Made by a program: the position numbers and the translations under genes
The notes under the pieces: model-generated
What the model was told of the DNA's origin: nothing
The model's database searches: none
The model's input: only the letters and a program-made list of their open reading frames with translations
DNA from: Dermabacter sp. p3-SID358
Lineage (GTDB): Bacteria > Actinomycetota > Actinomycetes > Actinomycetales > Dermabacteraceae
NCBI RefSeq assembly: GCF_025147465.1
Contig: NZ_JALXOZ010000012.1
Coordinates: forward strand, 1-64,000
DNA length: 64,000 nucleotides
Direction of reading: 5' to 3'
Shown here: positions 38,109 through 47,932 of the stretch, in pieces
How positions within the stretch are numbered: the stretch's first letter is position 1
Layout: every line of letters starts with the position of its first letter

Positions 38109-38525
38109 GTGACTTTCGAACCGAACCCCCGTCAAGACCAGCCCACTTTCTCGCCCGAGCGCCAGAAGGCATTTAGCCGCACCCTGCTGTTTGCCGCGCT
38201 GTGCATGATCGTCGCGTGGGGAGCAACGCTCCTCCCCTTGCCGTTCAGCCTTGTCGCGGGCATCGCCGGCGTGGGCGCGCTCGTGTTCCTTGTGAGGCTC
38301 ATGATGATCGCGTGGCCTACACCAGCTCGGCGCTCGGCGAGTGTCACGGCGGCGTTTGGCATCCCCGCCTCGATCATCGTGATCGGTCTTACGCTTCTTT
38401 CGCTCGTGTTCTATGGGCCGATGTTCGCCTACCAGGAATGCCTCGATTCGGCACTCACTGACGAGGCAGTATCCTCGTGCGGCAATGACCTGCCTGGCGC
38501 GATCCTCGAGTGGTTGCCGTTCTAG
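38109..38525 (+). CDS. Hypothetical membrane protein
   Basis: This 138-residue protein has a polar N-terminus and three hydrophobic helices (TLLFAALCMIVAWGATLLPL, LVAGIAGVGALVFLVRLMMIAW, IPASIIVIGLTLLSLVFYG), followed by a short region with two cysteines (QECLDS and SSCGND) that could be extracytoplasmic. I do not recognise a family. GTG 38109 was chosen because CACAAT ends 7 nt before it. ATG 38100 lies inside that box. Its last 4 nt overlap the end of the convergent DUF6350 gene. Confidence 0.65.
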   Translation: MTFEPNPRQDQPTFSPERQKAFSRTLLFAALCMIVAWGATLLPLPFSLVAGIAGVGALVFLVRLMMIAWPTPARRSASVTAAFGIPASIIVIGLTLLSLVFYGPMFAYQECLDSALTDEAVSSCGNDLPGAILEWLPF

Positions 38526-40012
38526 TCTGATTCGCGCACGGGCGCGGCTTCCTTCTCACGCTCACGTTCGCCGCTACGCGAATGCGCGCTATCTTCATCC
38601 GGATCCGAAACGTCGGCAGGGTCTTCGGGATCGTCATCCTTCTCGATCTCGGATTCCTCGATAGCCGCAGCATCGCCTTCCTCACACTCGACCTCCTCTC
38701 CGCCGTCATCGCTCGCAGCGACCTTCGCCTCCGCGTCTTCCACGCGGGCACGAAGCGCCGCTGTTCGGTCGAGAACGCGAGAGCGGCCCGCCCGGAGCTT
38801 CGCAAACACCCACGCGTCGAGACCCGTTTGACTCCACCCCGCGATGAGAGCCGCGGGCACGAGAACCAGGAGCGCCACGGGAAGAATGAGGGACGGCAGC
38901 TGCGGGCCCACGTGCGCGAGCTGCGCCGTGCCGATGCTCCCGCTCGCGAGCATAAAGCCGAGCATGAGCACGATGAGTGCCCCGATGGCGTAAGTCAACC
39001 ACGAGGCGACCTTGCCTCGCCCGTCGAAGTCACGCGTGCGGAAGGCGAGGAAAATCGCGGCTCCTATCGAGGCAAGTGCCGGGATCGCGATAAGCGCCCA
39101 CACCCACGGCGAAAAATGCCCTGGTTCGGGCAGAGCACCAAGAATCGGAAACGCGGGAAGCACCCCCGTGAGCGAGCCTTCGAAGGAAATATGCGTGTTC
39201 GAACCCACCGTGACCGATCCCGCGCACACGAAAGCAGCCGCCCATACGACCATGGTCGGGAAGAATACAAGACCCGCGAGAACAAGCACTATAGTTCCGA
39301 AGAGGTCGGGTTCAAGCGCGCGATGAAGAGCGAAGATGGCATCGTGGCGAACCACCATCCATACCGTGAGAGCCACGGCTGCGCCGCCGAACACCCCGAG
39401 TACAAGAACTCCGATCGCACGCAGCGCCGCTGCATACTGATCGGGTACAAGCGCGAGCAAGCCAACTCGAGGCGCATCCTCACTCGAACGCCGTACGAGC
39501 GAAGCCATGAGACCCGCGGCACCGGCGATCACCGATAGTACGAGGGCGCTTACCCCCGCACTCACCGTCACGGGTTGCACGCCGGGCGTACGGGCAAGAA
39601 GCGAAGCAACCGTCGCCATGAGGGCATAGGAAATACCGAAACCCCCAAGAATGAGGCCGAGTGCTGTCAACGCCCCTCGCTTGAGGGCTCCCGACGGTTC
39701 TGTGAGAGTCATCGAACGCCCCGTGCGCAGCATCGCCGCGCCGCACACGAGCGCAAACAGGAAGGTCAGCCCGAGCGGCGGGAGCACTGCGGTTCCATCG
39801 ATCCCGACCCGCTCAAACGACATCGCGCCACCATGACCAAGCACCACGAGGCAAAGCGAGACGATCACGGCATCAAGAGTGCTTGCTTGCGTGAGCGTAT
39901 TGAAACCATGAGCAACGAGCACGGGCACCGCAACGATCGCGACGTTGATCGTGAACGCGATTGCGGCGGCCGTGACCCCAAGGAAGATCGGGGTGGCATC
40001 GTTTCGCTTCAC
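38522..40012 (-). CDS. Polytopic membrane protein, DUF6350-like
   Basis: This 496-residue protein has about eleven to twelve membrane helices, including TPIFLGVTAAAIAFTINVAIVAVPVLV at the start. A long polar C-terminal tail (about 90 residues) is very rich in Asp, Glu and Ser. The architecture and its position next to purN and purH fit the actinobacterial DUF6350 family of unknown function, which I infer from memory of the family. ATG 40012 begins with a short basic segment. It is divergent from menF. Confidence 0.7.
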   Translation of the reverse strand: MKRNDATPIFLGVTAAAIAFTINVAIVAVPVLVAHGFNTLTQASTLDAVIVSLCLVVLGHGGAMSFERVGIDGTAVLPPLGLTFLFALVCGAAMLRTGRSMTLTEPSGALKRGALTALGLILGGFGISYALMATVASLLARTPGVQPVTVSAGVSALVLSVIAGAAGLMASLVRRSSEDAPRVGLLALVPDQYAAALRAIGVLVLGVFGGAAVALTVWMVVRHDAIFALHRALEPDLFGTIVLVLAGLVFFPTMVVWAAAFVCAGSVTVGSNTHISFEGSLTGVLPAFPILGALPEPGHFSPWVWALIAIPALASIGAAIFLAFRTRDFDGRGKVASWLTYAIGALIVLMLGFMLASGSIGTAQLAHVGPQLPSLILPVALLVLVPAALIAGWSQTGLDAWVFAKLRAGRSRVLDRTAALRARVEDAEAKVAASDDGGEEVECEEGDAAAIEESEIEKDDDPEDPADVSDPDEDSAHSRSGEREREKEAAPVRESD

Positions 40013-40087
40013 AGCACACTCTCCGCGGCAAGGGCAACCGAGGCGGGAGCGAGGTCAAAGCTGGCGGTGCGCAATAATGTGGACATC

Positions 40088-41410
40088 ATGCCCATCTTAT
40101 TCACGAGCACTCACCACCCCGCGGAAAACCACCCCCGTGTTCTTGTGCGATCGATCCGGCTCGATACTCCCCTCTCGATCACCGATCACATTCCAGAAGC
40201 ACCTAGCGCGCTGTGGCTTCACGAATCGGGCGGGCTTATCGGCATCGGTGCAGCCGCGCGGATCGAGGCCACGGGTGCCGGTCGCTTCGACGACCTTGCG
40301 CACGCCTTTCGCGCCGTGAGTGAGAGTGCCGAAGTCGAGGATTATGCGGATCTTCGAGGCAGCGGCCTCGTCGCGTTCACCTCGTTCTCCTACTCCCCCA
40401 ATTCTTCCCGGCCCTCGCGCCTCGTGATCCCCCGCTACCTCCTTGGATCCGTGGAGGGCTGCGCCTTTCTCACGAGCGTGCGCACCGAAGCCGAACCTGG
40501 CGTCGGAAATCTCCTCACCAAACCCGAGGAGATCCTCGAACTCTTCGCGCCGAACAGCATTCCGACGGTTGCCCCGCGCGCGATGCAGCCCGCGCACTCC
40601 GGCGAGACCTACAGGGACCTCGTCAAAGACGCCGTCCAGGACATTGACGACGGCGTCGCCGAGAAGATCGTGCTTTCCGAACGATTTGAGATCGACCTCG
40701 GCGCACTCGAAGCAAAACGGCTCGTACCGGCACTCGCGGCGCAACTGCACCGCCGCTATCCAACGGCGTGGACATTCGCGCTCGACGACATCGTGGGAGC
40801 CTCACCGGAAATGCTTGTGCGCACCGAGGGATCGCACGTGTTTTCTCGCGTGCTCGCGGGCTCGCGACCGGTGAGCGGGGATGACGAGCTGAGCGTCGAA
40901 GACCGCCACGCGTTCCTTCACGATCCCAAAGAACGTTCGGAGCATGAATTTGCGGAGCGTTCTGTGCGCGAACCTCTCGAAGAGCTCGGCGTGCACCTGT
41001 CACCGCCCGGACCGCCCTTCGTCCTTCACCTGCCGGGGATAGAACACCTCGCGACCGACATTCGCGGGATCACGCCCGAAGGCCTCGGGATTCTCGAGAT
41101 CGCGGGAGCACTGCACCCTTCCGCAGCGGTCTCGGGAACGCCACTCGCAGCCGCCAACGAAGTGATTGCTCGCCTCGAGGGAGTCGATCGCGCGGGATAT
41201 GCCTCCCCCGTGGGGTGGATCGGTGCAGATGGCGATGGCGAGCTCGCCATCGCGCTACGCATGGCTCACGTTCACGGCAATACGCTCACCATCCAGGCAG
41301 GCGGTGGGCTCGTGAGCGACTCAGATCCCCTCACCGAGCACGCCGAGGCACTCGCGAAAACCCGCCCGATCGCCCGGGCCCTCAGCGCCCTTAGTTCCCC
41401 TGAAGAGTGA
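40088..41410 (+). CDS. menF: Isochorismate synthase
   Basis: This 440-residue chorismate-binding enzyme converts chorismate to isochorismate, the entry step to menaquinone. The C-terminal domain shows IVGASPEMLVRTEG, the LAGSRPVSGDDE loop, and EHEFAERSVREPLEELGV, where family members have the EH pair. The flanking men genes favour MenF over a siderophore EntC. ATG 40088 lacks a Shine-Dalgarno, and TAATGT ends 7 nt upstream. The 3' end overlaps the convergent htrA-like gene by 20 nt. Confidence 0.88.
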   Translation: MPILFTSTHHPAENHPRVLVRSIRLDTPLSITDHIPEAPSALWLHESGGLIGIGAAARIEATGAGRFDDLAHAFRAVSESAEVEDYADLRGSGLVAFTSFSYSPNSSRPSRLVIPRYLLGSVEGCAFLTSVRTEAEPGVGNLLTKPEEILELFAPNSIPTVAPRAMQPAHSGETYRDLVKDAVQDIDDGVAEKIVLSERFEIDLGALEAKRLVPALAAQLHRRYPTAWTFALDDIVGASPEMLVRTEGSHVFSRVLAGSRPVSGDDELSVEDRHAFLHDPKERSEHEFAERSVREPLEELGVHLSPPGPPFVLHLPGIEHLATDIRGITPEGLGILEIAGALHPSAAVSGTPLAAANEVIARLEGVDRAGYASPVGWIGADGDGELAIALRMAHVHGNTLTIQAGGGLVSDSDPLTEHAEALAKTRPIARALSALSSPEE

Positions 41411-42515
41411 CGTCGACCGCCTGCTCTTTGCCGCCGCGATACACGGTAAACGTGTGAGTACTTCCCACCTCGAGGCTGCGCACATAAGCCGTGAGGGCGG
41501 ATGACGAGCCAATCTGCACGTCGTCTACCTTCGTCACGAGATCGTCATTGCCGATGCCAGCTTTGGCCGCGGAGCTATCCGGCGTCACCTCCACAACGTG
41601 CGCGCCCTTGATTGTGGCTGAGCCCGTGTCGGTCTCCCCGTCCTTAATACGCACGCCAAGGAAAGCGTGCTGCGCTTTTCCATTTTCCGCGAGCTGACCG
41701 GCGATGAGCTTGACCGTGTTTGCGGGGATTGCAAAACCGAGTCCAATGCTCCCTGCTCCGTCACTCTTGGACGCGTTCGAGGCGATAGACGAGTTAATCC
41801 CGATAACCTCACCCGCGCGGTTCACGAGCGGTCCGCCGGAGTTGCCGGGATTAACCGAGGCGTCGGTCTGGATCGCCGAGGTGTAAGACGCCGTCGACGG
41901 ATCCTGATTCTCGCTGCGTTCAGGGCGTGTCACAACGGGGCGGTTGAGTGCTGAGACGATGCCGGTCGTCGCGGTGTTCGCGAGGCCTAGCGGTGTACCG
42001 ACCGCCATGACATCCTGGCCGACCGTGAGTTTCGAGGAATCCGCAAATATTGCCGGTTTGAGATCCTTCGGAGGATTCGTGAGGCGCACGAGTGCGATAT
42101 CGGTGCTCTCGTCGGAGCCGATGAGCTTCGCATCGAAGGTTCGGCCATCCGCGGTAGTCACGTCGATAAGAATGGCGCCAGCGACAACGTGGGCGTTCGT
42201 GACGATCGTTCCCTTGTCGTCGTACACGATTCCCGTGCCCTCTGATCCACCGTTGCCGGTATCGACGCGAATAGAGACTGCGCTCGGCGAAATCACGCGC
42301 GCGGTATCGACCCACGAGTCCTCGACAACGTCGCCGCCGTGGCCAACGTTCTCGGCCGGGTTCGAGGAATGCGGGTTGCTTGTGGAGGCTTCGCCCGGTG
42401 CTCCCCACAACAGGAGGCCGAGGCCGGACGCGGCGCCGATCGTAAAGACCGACGAAATACACATGCCGACGATGACGAGGGTGGCGGTCGCGAGCCACGA
42501 GGGTGATTTCTTCAT
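41391..42515 (-). CDS. HtrA/DegP-type serine protease
   Basis: This 374-residue membrane-anchored protease for envelope quality control has one N-terminal membrane helix (residues about 9-37). The trypsin-like domain carries the triad His109 (TNAHVV), Asp139 (STDIAL) and Ser226 (NPGNSGGPL). A C-terminal PDZ domain begins near residue 285 (AFLGVRI). It starts 9 nt after menD in the same direction, so it may ride on the men operon. Confidence 0.93.
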   Translation of the reverse strand: MKKSPSWLATATLVIVGMCISSVFTIGAASGLGLLLWGAPGEASTSNPHSSNPAENVGHGGDVVEDSWVDTARVISPSAVSIRVDTGNGGSEGTGIVYDDKGTIVTNAHVVAGAILIDVTTADGRTFDAKLIGSDESTDIALVRLTNPPKDLKPAIFADSSKLTVGQDVMAVGTPLGLANTATTGIVSALNRPVVTRPERSENQDPSTASYTSAIQTDASVNPGNSGGPLVNRAGEVIGINSSIASNASKSDGAGSIGLGFAIPANTVKLIAGQLAENGKAQHAFLGVRIKDGETDTGSATIKGAHVVEVTPDSSAAKAGIGNDDLVTKVDDVQIGSSSALTAYVRSLEVGSTHTFTVYRGGKEQAVDVTLQGN

Positions 42516-42524
42516 AGGCGTGAT

Positions 42525-44189
42525 CTAAGCCCCGCTTCCTGAAAGATCGCTTCCGATTTCCACAAAAAATACCCGGCGGCGCGCATTTTGTGAGGGGGAA
42601 GACAGCCGCTCTGAGAGTTTGCCGGGAGAGCATCGCTCCACCTGAACGCCGAGACCCTCGATCGCTGCGGCGAGATCAATCCCGTGGGGGGTCGTGAAGA
42701 ATCGTTCGAGAACCGGGCGAGGTGCCTCTCTATGCTCCAGACCCGAGAAGATGCGCCCACCGTTGTCGTCCACGATCACGATGTCGAGATTGGGCTCACG
42801 TTCGCTAGGGCCAATGAGAAACCCCGTGAGGTCGTGGATCGCGCTCACGTCGCCAAGGAGCACGCGCGTGCGTGCGCGGCCTGCGAGGGCGATTCCGGTC
42901 GCCATGGAGACGGTGCCGTCGATCCCGGCGAGCCCGCGGTTCGCATGCACACGGGCATGACTCTCGCCCGCGTGCCGTTCGAGGTCGCGAATGAGCGCGC
43001 TCGCACCGAGCACGAGGGGCGATCGATCCCTCGCGCAGGACTCCCACGCCGCGAGCGCTGCCTCGGCCTGCGGGGAGAGATCCGCACGGCTTTGCGCCTC
43101 GAGGTCGGATCCACGTTGCTTCCACTCCTCGAGGAATCCAGGCTTCTCTTCCGTGAGGGTCGAGTTTTCCACATCGATGAGGGGGACGATGCGCGCGGCA
43201 TTGCGAGGCGCATCGGGCCATTCGAGGCGATCGCTTTCGAGCGTGATCTCGATGTCGCTCGCGCCGAGCAGCTGCCGGAGGACGGGCCGCGAGAGCGTCG
43301 CGTGCCCAAATACGATCGCCGCGTCGGGGCGAAGGGCGTGACCCGGCTTTCCCATGACCTGCGCGATGCCCTCCGGGTAGCACGGCACGAGGGTGTCTGC
43401 ATTCTCGCGGGCATTGCTGCTGGGCTCGGCGAAGAGTGGGAGGCGAAGGCGCGCCGCGAGCGTGGCAGCCCGGTGACCGGATTCGTATCCGTCGCCAGCA
43501 ACGATGACGGTGCGCGCGGGGAGCGCGGTGAGAGGCGTGCCCGTGCGGGGCTCGGGAACGGCGTGCTCGGCGATGCGGAGTGTGCTCGCGGCTCCCCTCT
43601 CGGGCGGATGGGTAGCCGCGAGCGGGTCGCGGAAGCCTAAGTTGAGGTGTACCGGGCCGGGTGCGTGCAGCGCAGCGCTCGCGGCGCGCGCCGCGGTGTC
43701 GGCTGCGAGGCGCAGCTCGGTCTCGCTCGCTTCATTCGCTCCCGGCGCCGGAAGATCAGCGCTCATCGCTGCGAACGGCGCGTAGAGCTCCGCTTGGTAC
43801 GTCGTTTGGTTCGCCCCGGTTCCGCGCAACTCGACCGGGCGATCTGCGGTGAGGAGCACGAGCGGGATCCCGCTGTGGTGGGCCTCCATCGCGGCGGCGA
43901 GCAGATGCGCGGTTGCGGTCCCACTCGTGGTGCCGACGGCCGCCAGCTCACCCGCGCGACTCAGGCCAAGCGCCGTGAACGCCGCGGCGCGCTCGTCGTG
44001 GCGCACGTGTACCTCGAAGACTCCCTTGCCACTCTCGACGAGAGCGCTCGCCGCATAGGCGAGGGGCGCCGAACGCGAGCCGGGTGCGAGCACGAGGTGG
44101 CGAAGCCCGCATGCGATGAAGGATTCAAGCAGCGCATGCGCGGATTCGAGCGCTCCCGAGCCAGTGCGGGGCGGGGCGGAAATATGCAT
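42525..44189 (-). CDS. menD: SEPHCHC synthase
   Basis: This 554-residue thiamine-diphosphate enzyme joins 2-oxoglutarate with isochorismate. It has the N-terminal LAPGSRSAPLAYA and HVRHDERAAAFTALGLSRA segments with the conserved Glu, the TTSGTATAHLLAA loop, and the TPP motif GDVSAIHDLTGF with IVIVDDNGGRIFSGL. It follows menC after 9 nt. TAGGCT, which includes the menC stop, ends 6 nt before its ATG. Confidence 0.94.
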   Translation of the reverse strand: MHISAPPRTGSGALESAHALLESFIACGLRHLVLAPGSRSAPLAYAASALVESGKGVFEVHVRHDERAAAFTALGLSRAGELAAVGTTSGTATAHLLAAAMEAHHSGIPLVLLTADRPVELRGTGANQTTYQAELYAPFAAMSADLPAPGANEASETELRLAADTAARAASAALHAPGPVHLNLGFRDPLAATHPPERGAASTLRIAEHAVPEPRTGTPLTALPARTVIVAGDGYESGHRAATLAARLRLPLFAEPSSNARENADTLVPCYPEGIAQVMGKPGHALRPDAAIVFGHATLSRPVLRQLLGASDIEITLESDRLEWPDAPRNAARIVPLIDVENSTLTEEKPGFLEEWKQRGSDLEAQSRADLSPQAEAALAAWESCARDRSPLVLGASALIRDLERHAGESHARVHANRGLAGIDGTVSMATGIALAGRARTRVLLGDVSAIHDLTGFLIGPSEREPNLDIVIVDDNGGRIFSGLEHREAPRPVLERFFTTPHGIDLAAAIEGLGVQVERCSPGKLSERLSSPSQNARRRVFFVEIGSDLSGSGA

Positions 44190-44198
44190 GCGCCAAGC

Positions 44199-45185
44199 CT
44201 ACCGGGGCCGGTAGCCTCGCGCTTCGAGAACCTCGGCAGCCTCGGCGATCCGCGCGTGCCACCAGCGCGTACGCTCGGCGGGGGCGCGATGCTGCTCGAT
44301 CAGCTCCTCGGACGCCTCAACACGCCCCGCGGGAAGAGCGCCGTTCTCACTCACGAGGGGCGAAGTCGCGACATCTCCTTCGAGAAGTCGAGCGGTGCCG
44401 AGTCCGCACGCATGCGAGAGCTCCGGCAGTGCCGCCGCGAACGCGAGGCCCGCGCTAAGCCCCACCGACGTTTCGAGCGCACTCGAGACGACGACGGGAA
44501 GGCCCGCCTGTTCCGCGAGCGCGAGGGCTCGGCGCACTCCACCGAGTGGTTGCGCCTTCATCACGAGGATGTCGGCGGCTTTGGCACGCGCAACCGCAAG
44601 AGGATCTTCGGCTTTGCGCACCGATTCATCCGCGGCAATTTTCACGTGCACCTCGCGGCGCACGTCGGCGAGCTCGCGCACGCTCACGCACGGCTGCTCG
44701 ACATACTCGAGGCCCCCTGCCGAGCGGTCGAGCTCCCGAATCTTCTCGATCGCCTCGCGCACGCCCCACGCCGCATTGGCATCGACGCGAATGTGCGCCT
44801 CATCGCCGAGGGCCTCCCGCACGGCGGCAACGCGTGCCAGATCATCGCCGTGGGCGGAGGAGGCGTCGGAAACCTTCACCTTCGCGGTGGTGGAGCCAAA
44901 CGACCGGGCGAGCGCGTACGCCCGTTCGGGGCTTACGACCGGAATGGTCGCGTTGATGGGGATGCGGGTGCGCGCGAATGTGGGGAAGGGAAGTGTGGCC
45001 TGCTCGAGTGCGGCGGAGAGCCACGCTGCCGCTTCCTCGGGGCCATACTCGAGAAATGGCGAGAATTCGCCCCAGCCCGCGGGGCCGAGAAGGAGGGCGG
45101 CCTCGCGCACGTCGATGCCGCGAAATCGCGTGCGCATGGGGATGCGGACGACCTCGATCCGCTCAATCAGCTCCGTGAATTCCAT
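44199..45185 (-). CDS. menC: o-Succinylbenzoate synthase
   Basis: This 328-residue enolase-superfamily enzyme dehydrates SHCHC to o-succinylbenzoate. Expected residues are visible: the KxK pair in TAKVKVSD, then VDANAAW, EQPC, AADES and the lysine in LVMKAQPLGG. ATG 45185 begins the homologous sequence. The region upstream (45190-45269) is packed with ACCCCCACA boxes in both orientations, which suggests specific regulation. Confidence 0.91.
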   Translation of the reverse strand: MEFTELIERIEVVRIPMRTRFRGIDVREAALLLGPAGWGEFSPFLEYGPEEAAAWLSAALEQATLPFPTFARTRIPINATIPVVSPERAYALARSFGSTTAKVKVSDASSAHGDDLARVAAVREALGDEAHIRVDANAAWGVREAIEKIRELDRSAGGLEYVEQPCVSVRELADVRREVHVKIAADESVRKAEDPLAVARAKAADILVMKAQPLGGVRRALALAEQAGLPVVVSSALETSVGLSAGLAFAAALPELSHACGLGTARLLEGDVATSPLVSENGALPAGRVEASEELIEQHRAPAERTRWWHARIAEAAEVLEARGYRPR

Positions 45186-45189
45186 AGAC

Positions 45190-45269
45190 GTTGTGGGGGT
45201 AATTCTCGAAATTGCATAAAGGTTGTGGGGGTAATGCACGCTGCAAAACCCCCACAGACCCTATGCAAT
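45190..45269. promoter_or_regulatory. Triple GTGGGGG box region before menC
   Basis: GTTGTGGGGGTAAT occurs twice as a direct repeat (45190-45203 and 45222-45235). An inverted copy with ACCCCCACA lies at 45248-45256. The second and third copies form an imperfect inverted repeat with 22-nt arms ending in ATTGCATA and TATGCAAT (45211-45232 and 45248-45269, loop 15 nt). It fills the gap between xfp and menC. An operator is the simplest reading. A hairpin terminator for xfp is the alternative. Confidence 0.65.
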
Positions 45270-45288
45270 CGACGGGAGAGACGTGGGG

Positions 45289-47751
45289 CTACTCGTTGTC
45301 GCCACCTGTCACGTTCACGGCCTCGCTCGCGATCGCCGCGTCGTGCTGGGAGTCATCCCACACCCAGTTCGCGACCTCGGGAATGTCCGCGCCATGCGTG
45401 AACGCGTACTGGCGGGCGCGAATGCGCTCGTCCGCCATGCGCTGACGCAGGCCCGCGTAACGCGTGCCGAGCGAATCGACGTGGTCGATCACGTCCATCA
45501 CAAGGTGGAAGCGGTCGATGTCGTTACGCATGAGCATGTCGAACGGCGTGGTCGTCGTGCCCTCTTCCTTGTAGCCGCGCACGTGAATACGCGCGTTCGG
45601 ATCGTGGCGGTAGGCAAGGCGGTGGATGAGCCACGGGTAGCCGTGGTAGGCGAACACCACGGGGATGTCCTTGCCGAACAGGCCGTCGAAGTCCTTCTCG
45701 GAGAGGCCGTGCGGGTGCTCGCGCTCGTGCTGGAGGCGCATGAGGTCCACGACGTTCACGACGCGTACGCGCAGATCCGGGATCTCCTCGCGGAGGATCT
45801 TCGCGGCCGCAAGGGTCTCGATTGTCGGGATATCACCGGCACAGCCGAGCACGACGTCGACGCCTTCGCCGTCGACCTCCGTCCCGGCCCACTCCCAAAT
45901 GCCGATGCCGCGCGTGCAGTGCACGATCGCCTCGTCCATCGTGAGCCAGTTCGGGTTCGGCTGCTTACCAGCCACAACCACGTTGATGTACTGGCGCGAG
46001 CGCAAACAGTGGTCGTAGGTGGAAAGGAGCGTATTCGCGTCCGGCGGAAGGTATACGCGCACAACTTCGCTCTTCTTGTTCACCACGTGATCGATGAATC
46101 CCGGATCCTGGTGGCTGAAGCCGTTGTGGTCCTGGCGCCACACGTGCGAGGAGAGCAGATAATTGAGCGAGGCGATGGGCCTGCGCCACTCAATCTCGTT
46201 CGTCACCTTGAGCCACTTGGCGTGCTGGTTCACCATCGAATCGACGATGTGGATGAACGCTTCGTAGCTCGAGAACAGGCCGTGGCGGCCGGTCAAGAGG
46301 TACCCCTCGAGCCAGCCCTGCATCTGGTGCTCGGAAAGCATCTCCATGACGCGGCCCTCGTTCGCGAGGTTTTCATTCGCGTCGTGCTCTTCGAACTCAC
46401 CGTTCCACTGCTTACCCGAGACCTCGTAGATCGCCTGGAGGCGGTTCGACGCGGTCTCATCGGGGCCAAACACGCGGAAGCTGTGCATGTTGTTCTTCAC
46501 GACGTCGCGAAGCCACGTGCCGAGCACGCGGGTCGCCTCGGCGTTGCTACCGCCGTGGTTCGGAACGTCCACCCCGTACTCGCGGAAGTCGGGAAGCACG
46601 AGGTCGTGAAGCACCTCGCCGCCATTCGTGATGGGATTCGCGCTCATGCGCTTCTCACCCGCGGGCGCAGCCTCGACGATCTCGTCGATGAACGCGCCTT
46701 CCTCGTTCACGAGCTCGTCGATCTTGTACGACTCAAGCCATTCGCGCAGATCGTTCAGGTGCTCGTCGGTGTCGCGCGCGCTCGCGAGCGGCACCTGGTG
46801 GCTGCGCCACGAACCCTCGGTCTTCTTGCCGTCGATCTCCTTCGGGCCGGTCCAGCCCTTCGGGGTGCGGAACACGATCATCGGCCACATGGGGCGCTCG
46901 ATGTCACCCTCGGCGGCACGCTTCTTGATGTCGGCGATCATGTCGAGCACCTCGTCAAGGAGGGCCGCGAAACGCTTGTGCGTTTCTTCGATCGGCTCAT
47001 CGTCGAAGCCGCCCTCAAAGAAGAACGGGGTGTGGCCGTACCCCACCATGAGGGAGCGCAGTTCGTCATCGCTGATGCGCGCGAGAACGGTGGGGTTCGC
47101 GATCTTGTACCCGTTGAGGTGGAGGATCGGCAGAACAACGCCGTCGTTCTTGGGGTTGATGAATTTGTTGGAGTGCCAGCTCGTGGCGAGCGGGCCGGTC
47201 TCGGCCTCACCATCCCCCACAACGGTGAAGGCGATCTGGTCGGGATTGTCGAGCACAGCACCGTAGGCGTGCGAGAGGGCGTAGCCGAGCTCGCCACCCT
47301 CGTGGATCGACCCGGGGGTTTCCGGCGCGACGTGCGAGGGAATGCCACCCGGGAAGGAGAACTGCGTGAAGAGCTTCTTGAGGCCGCGCTCATCCTTCGT
47401 GATGGCCGGGTAGGTCTCGGTGTACGTGCCTTCGAGGTAGCTCGCGGCGACGAGGCCCGGGCCGCCGTGGCCGGGACCCGTTACGTAGAACGCGTTGAGG
47501 CCGCGCTGCTTGATCGCGCGGTTCGCGTGCGCGTAGAGGAACGTGAGGCCCGGGGTCGTTCCCCAGTGGCCGAGAAGGCGAGGCTTCACGTCGTCGCGCG
47601 AAAGAGGTTCGCGCAGAAGCGGGTTGTTCATGAGGTAGATCTGGCCTACCGAAAGATAGTTCGCGGCGCGCCACCACGAGTTAATTTGATGGGCCTCTTC
47701 GGCGGTGAGTGGATGGGACGGCTCGTTGGGCCATTCGTGTGCGGAGCTCAT
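45289..47751 (-). CDS. xfp: Phosphoketolase
   Basis: This 820-residue TPP enzyme cleaves xylulose-5-phosphate (and perhaps fructose-6-phosphate) to acetyl phosphate. The N-terminal region has [20 protein letters not shown] and the TPP-associated [11 protein letters not shown]. The C-terminal half has [10 protein letters not shown] and [18 protein letters not shown]. Length matches the family. ATG 47751 has GGGGAGAG upstream. Acetyl phosphate or acetyl-CoA from this route could supply AdhE. Confidence 0.96.
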   Translation of the reverse strand: MSSAHEWPNEPSHPLTAEEAHQINSWWRAANYLSVGQIYLMNNPLLREPLSRDDVKPRLLGHWGTTPGLTFLYAHANRAIKQRGLNAFYVTGPGHGGPGLVAASYLEGTYTETYPAITKDERGLKKLFTQFSFPGGIPSHVAPETPGSIHEGGELGYALSHAYGAVLDNPDQIAFTVVGDGEAETGPLATSWHSNKFINPKNDGVVLPILHLNGYKIANPTVLARISDDELRSLMVGYGHTPFFFEGGFDDEPIEETHKRFAALLDEVLDMIADIKKRAAEGDIERPMWPMIVFRTPKGWTGPKEIDGKKTEGSWRSHQVPLASARDTDEHLNDLREWLESYKIDELVNEEGAFIDEIVEAAPAGEKRMSANPITNGGEVLHDLVLPDFREYGVDVPNHGGSNAEATRVLGTWLRDVVKNNMHSFRVFGPDETASNRLQAIYEVSGKQWNGEFEEHDANENLANEGRVMEMLSEHQMQGWLEGYLLTGRHGLFSSYEAFIHIVDSMVNQHAKWLKVTNEIEWRRPIASLNYLLSSHVWRQDHNGFSHQDPGFIDHVVNKKSEVVRVYLPPDANTLLSTYDHCLRSRQYINVVVAGKQPNPNWLTMDEAIVHCTRGIGIWEWAGTEVDGEGVDVVLGCAGDIPTIETLAAAKILREEIPDLRVRVVNVVDLMRLQHEREHPHGLSEKDFDGLFGKDIPVVFAYHGYPWLIHRLAYRHDPNARIHVRGYKEEGTTTTPFDMLMRNDIDRFHLVMDVIDHVDSLGTRYAGLRQRMADERIRARQYAFTHGADIPEVANWVWDDSQHDAAIASEAVNVTGGDNE

Positions 47752-47932
47752 GTCTCTCCCCTGCCCTTTTTCGGGACTTGCACTAGTGGTGTGGCAAGGA
47801 GCGGAGCGGCAGGGCCGCTCATGCGCCAATGCCGATTACGGAATGTAGTCTACGCCTCATTTTTGTGTACCTCCTCGGTACTTTCGGCCCCGGGAAGGCG
47901 CACTTTCACCACGAGCCTTTAAACTTGTGGGC

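Noticed and set aside
45283..47922. A very long open frame (879 codons) on the plus strand opposite xfp, and similar ones opposite fusA/rpsG, rpoB, rpoC and adhE
   Set aside because: These mirror strongly biased high-GC codon use on the real strand. They have no ribosome sites, no recognisable domains and low-complexity Val/Leu/Arg/His-rich products.
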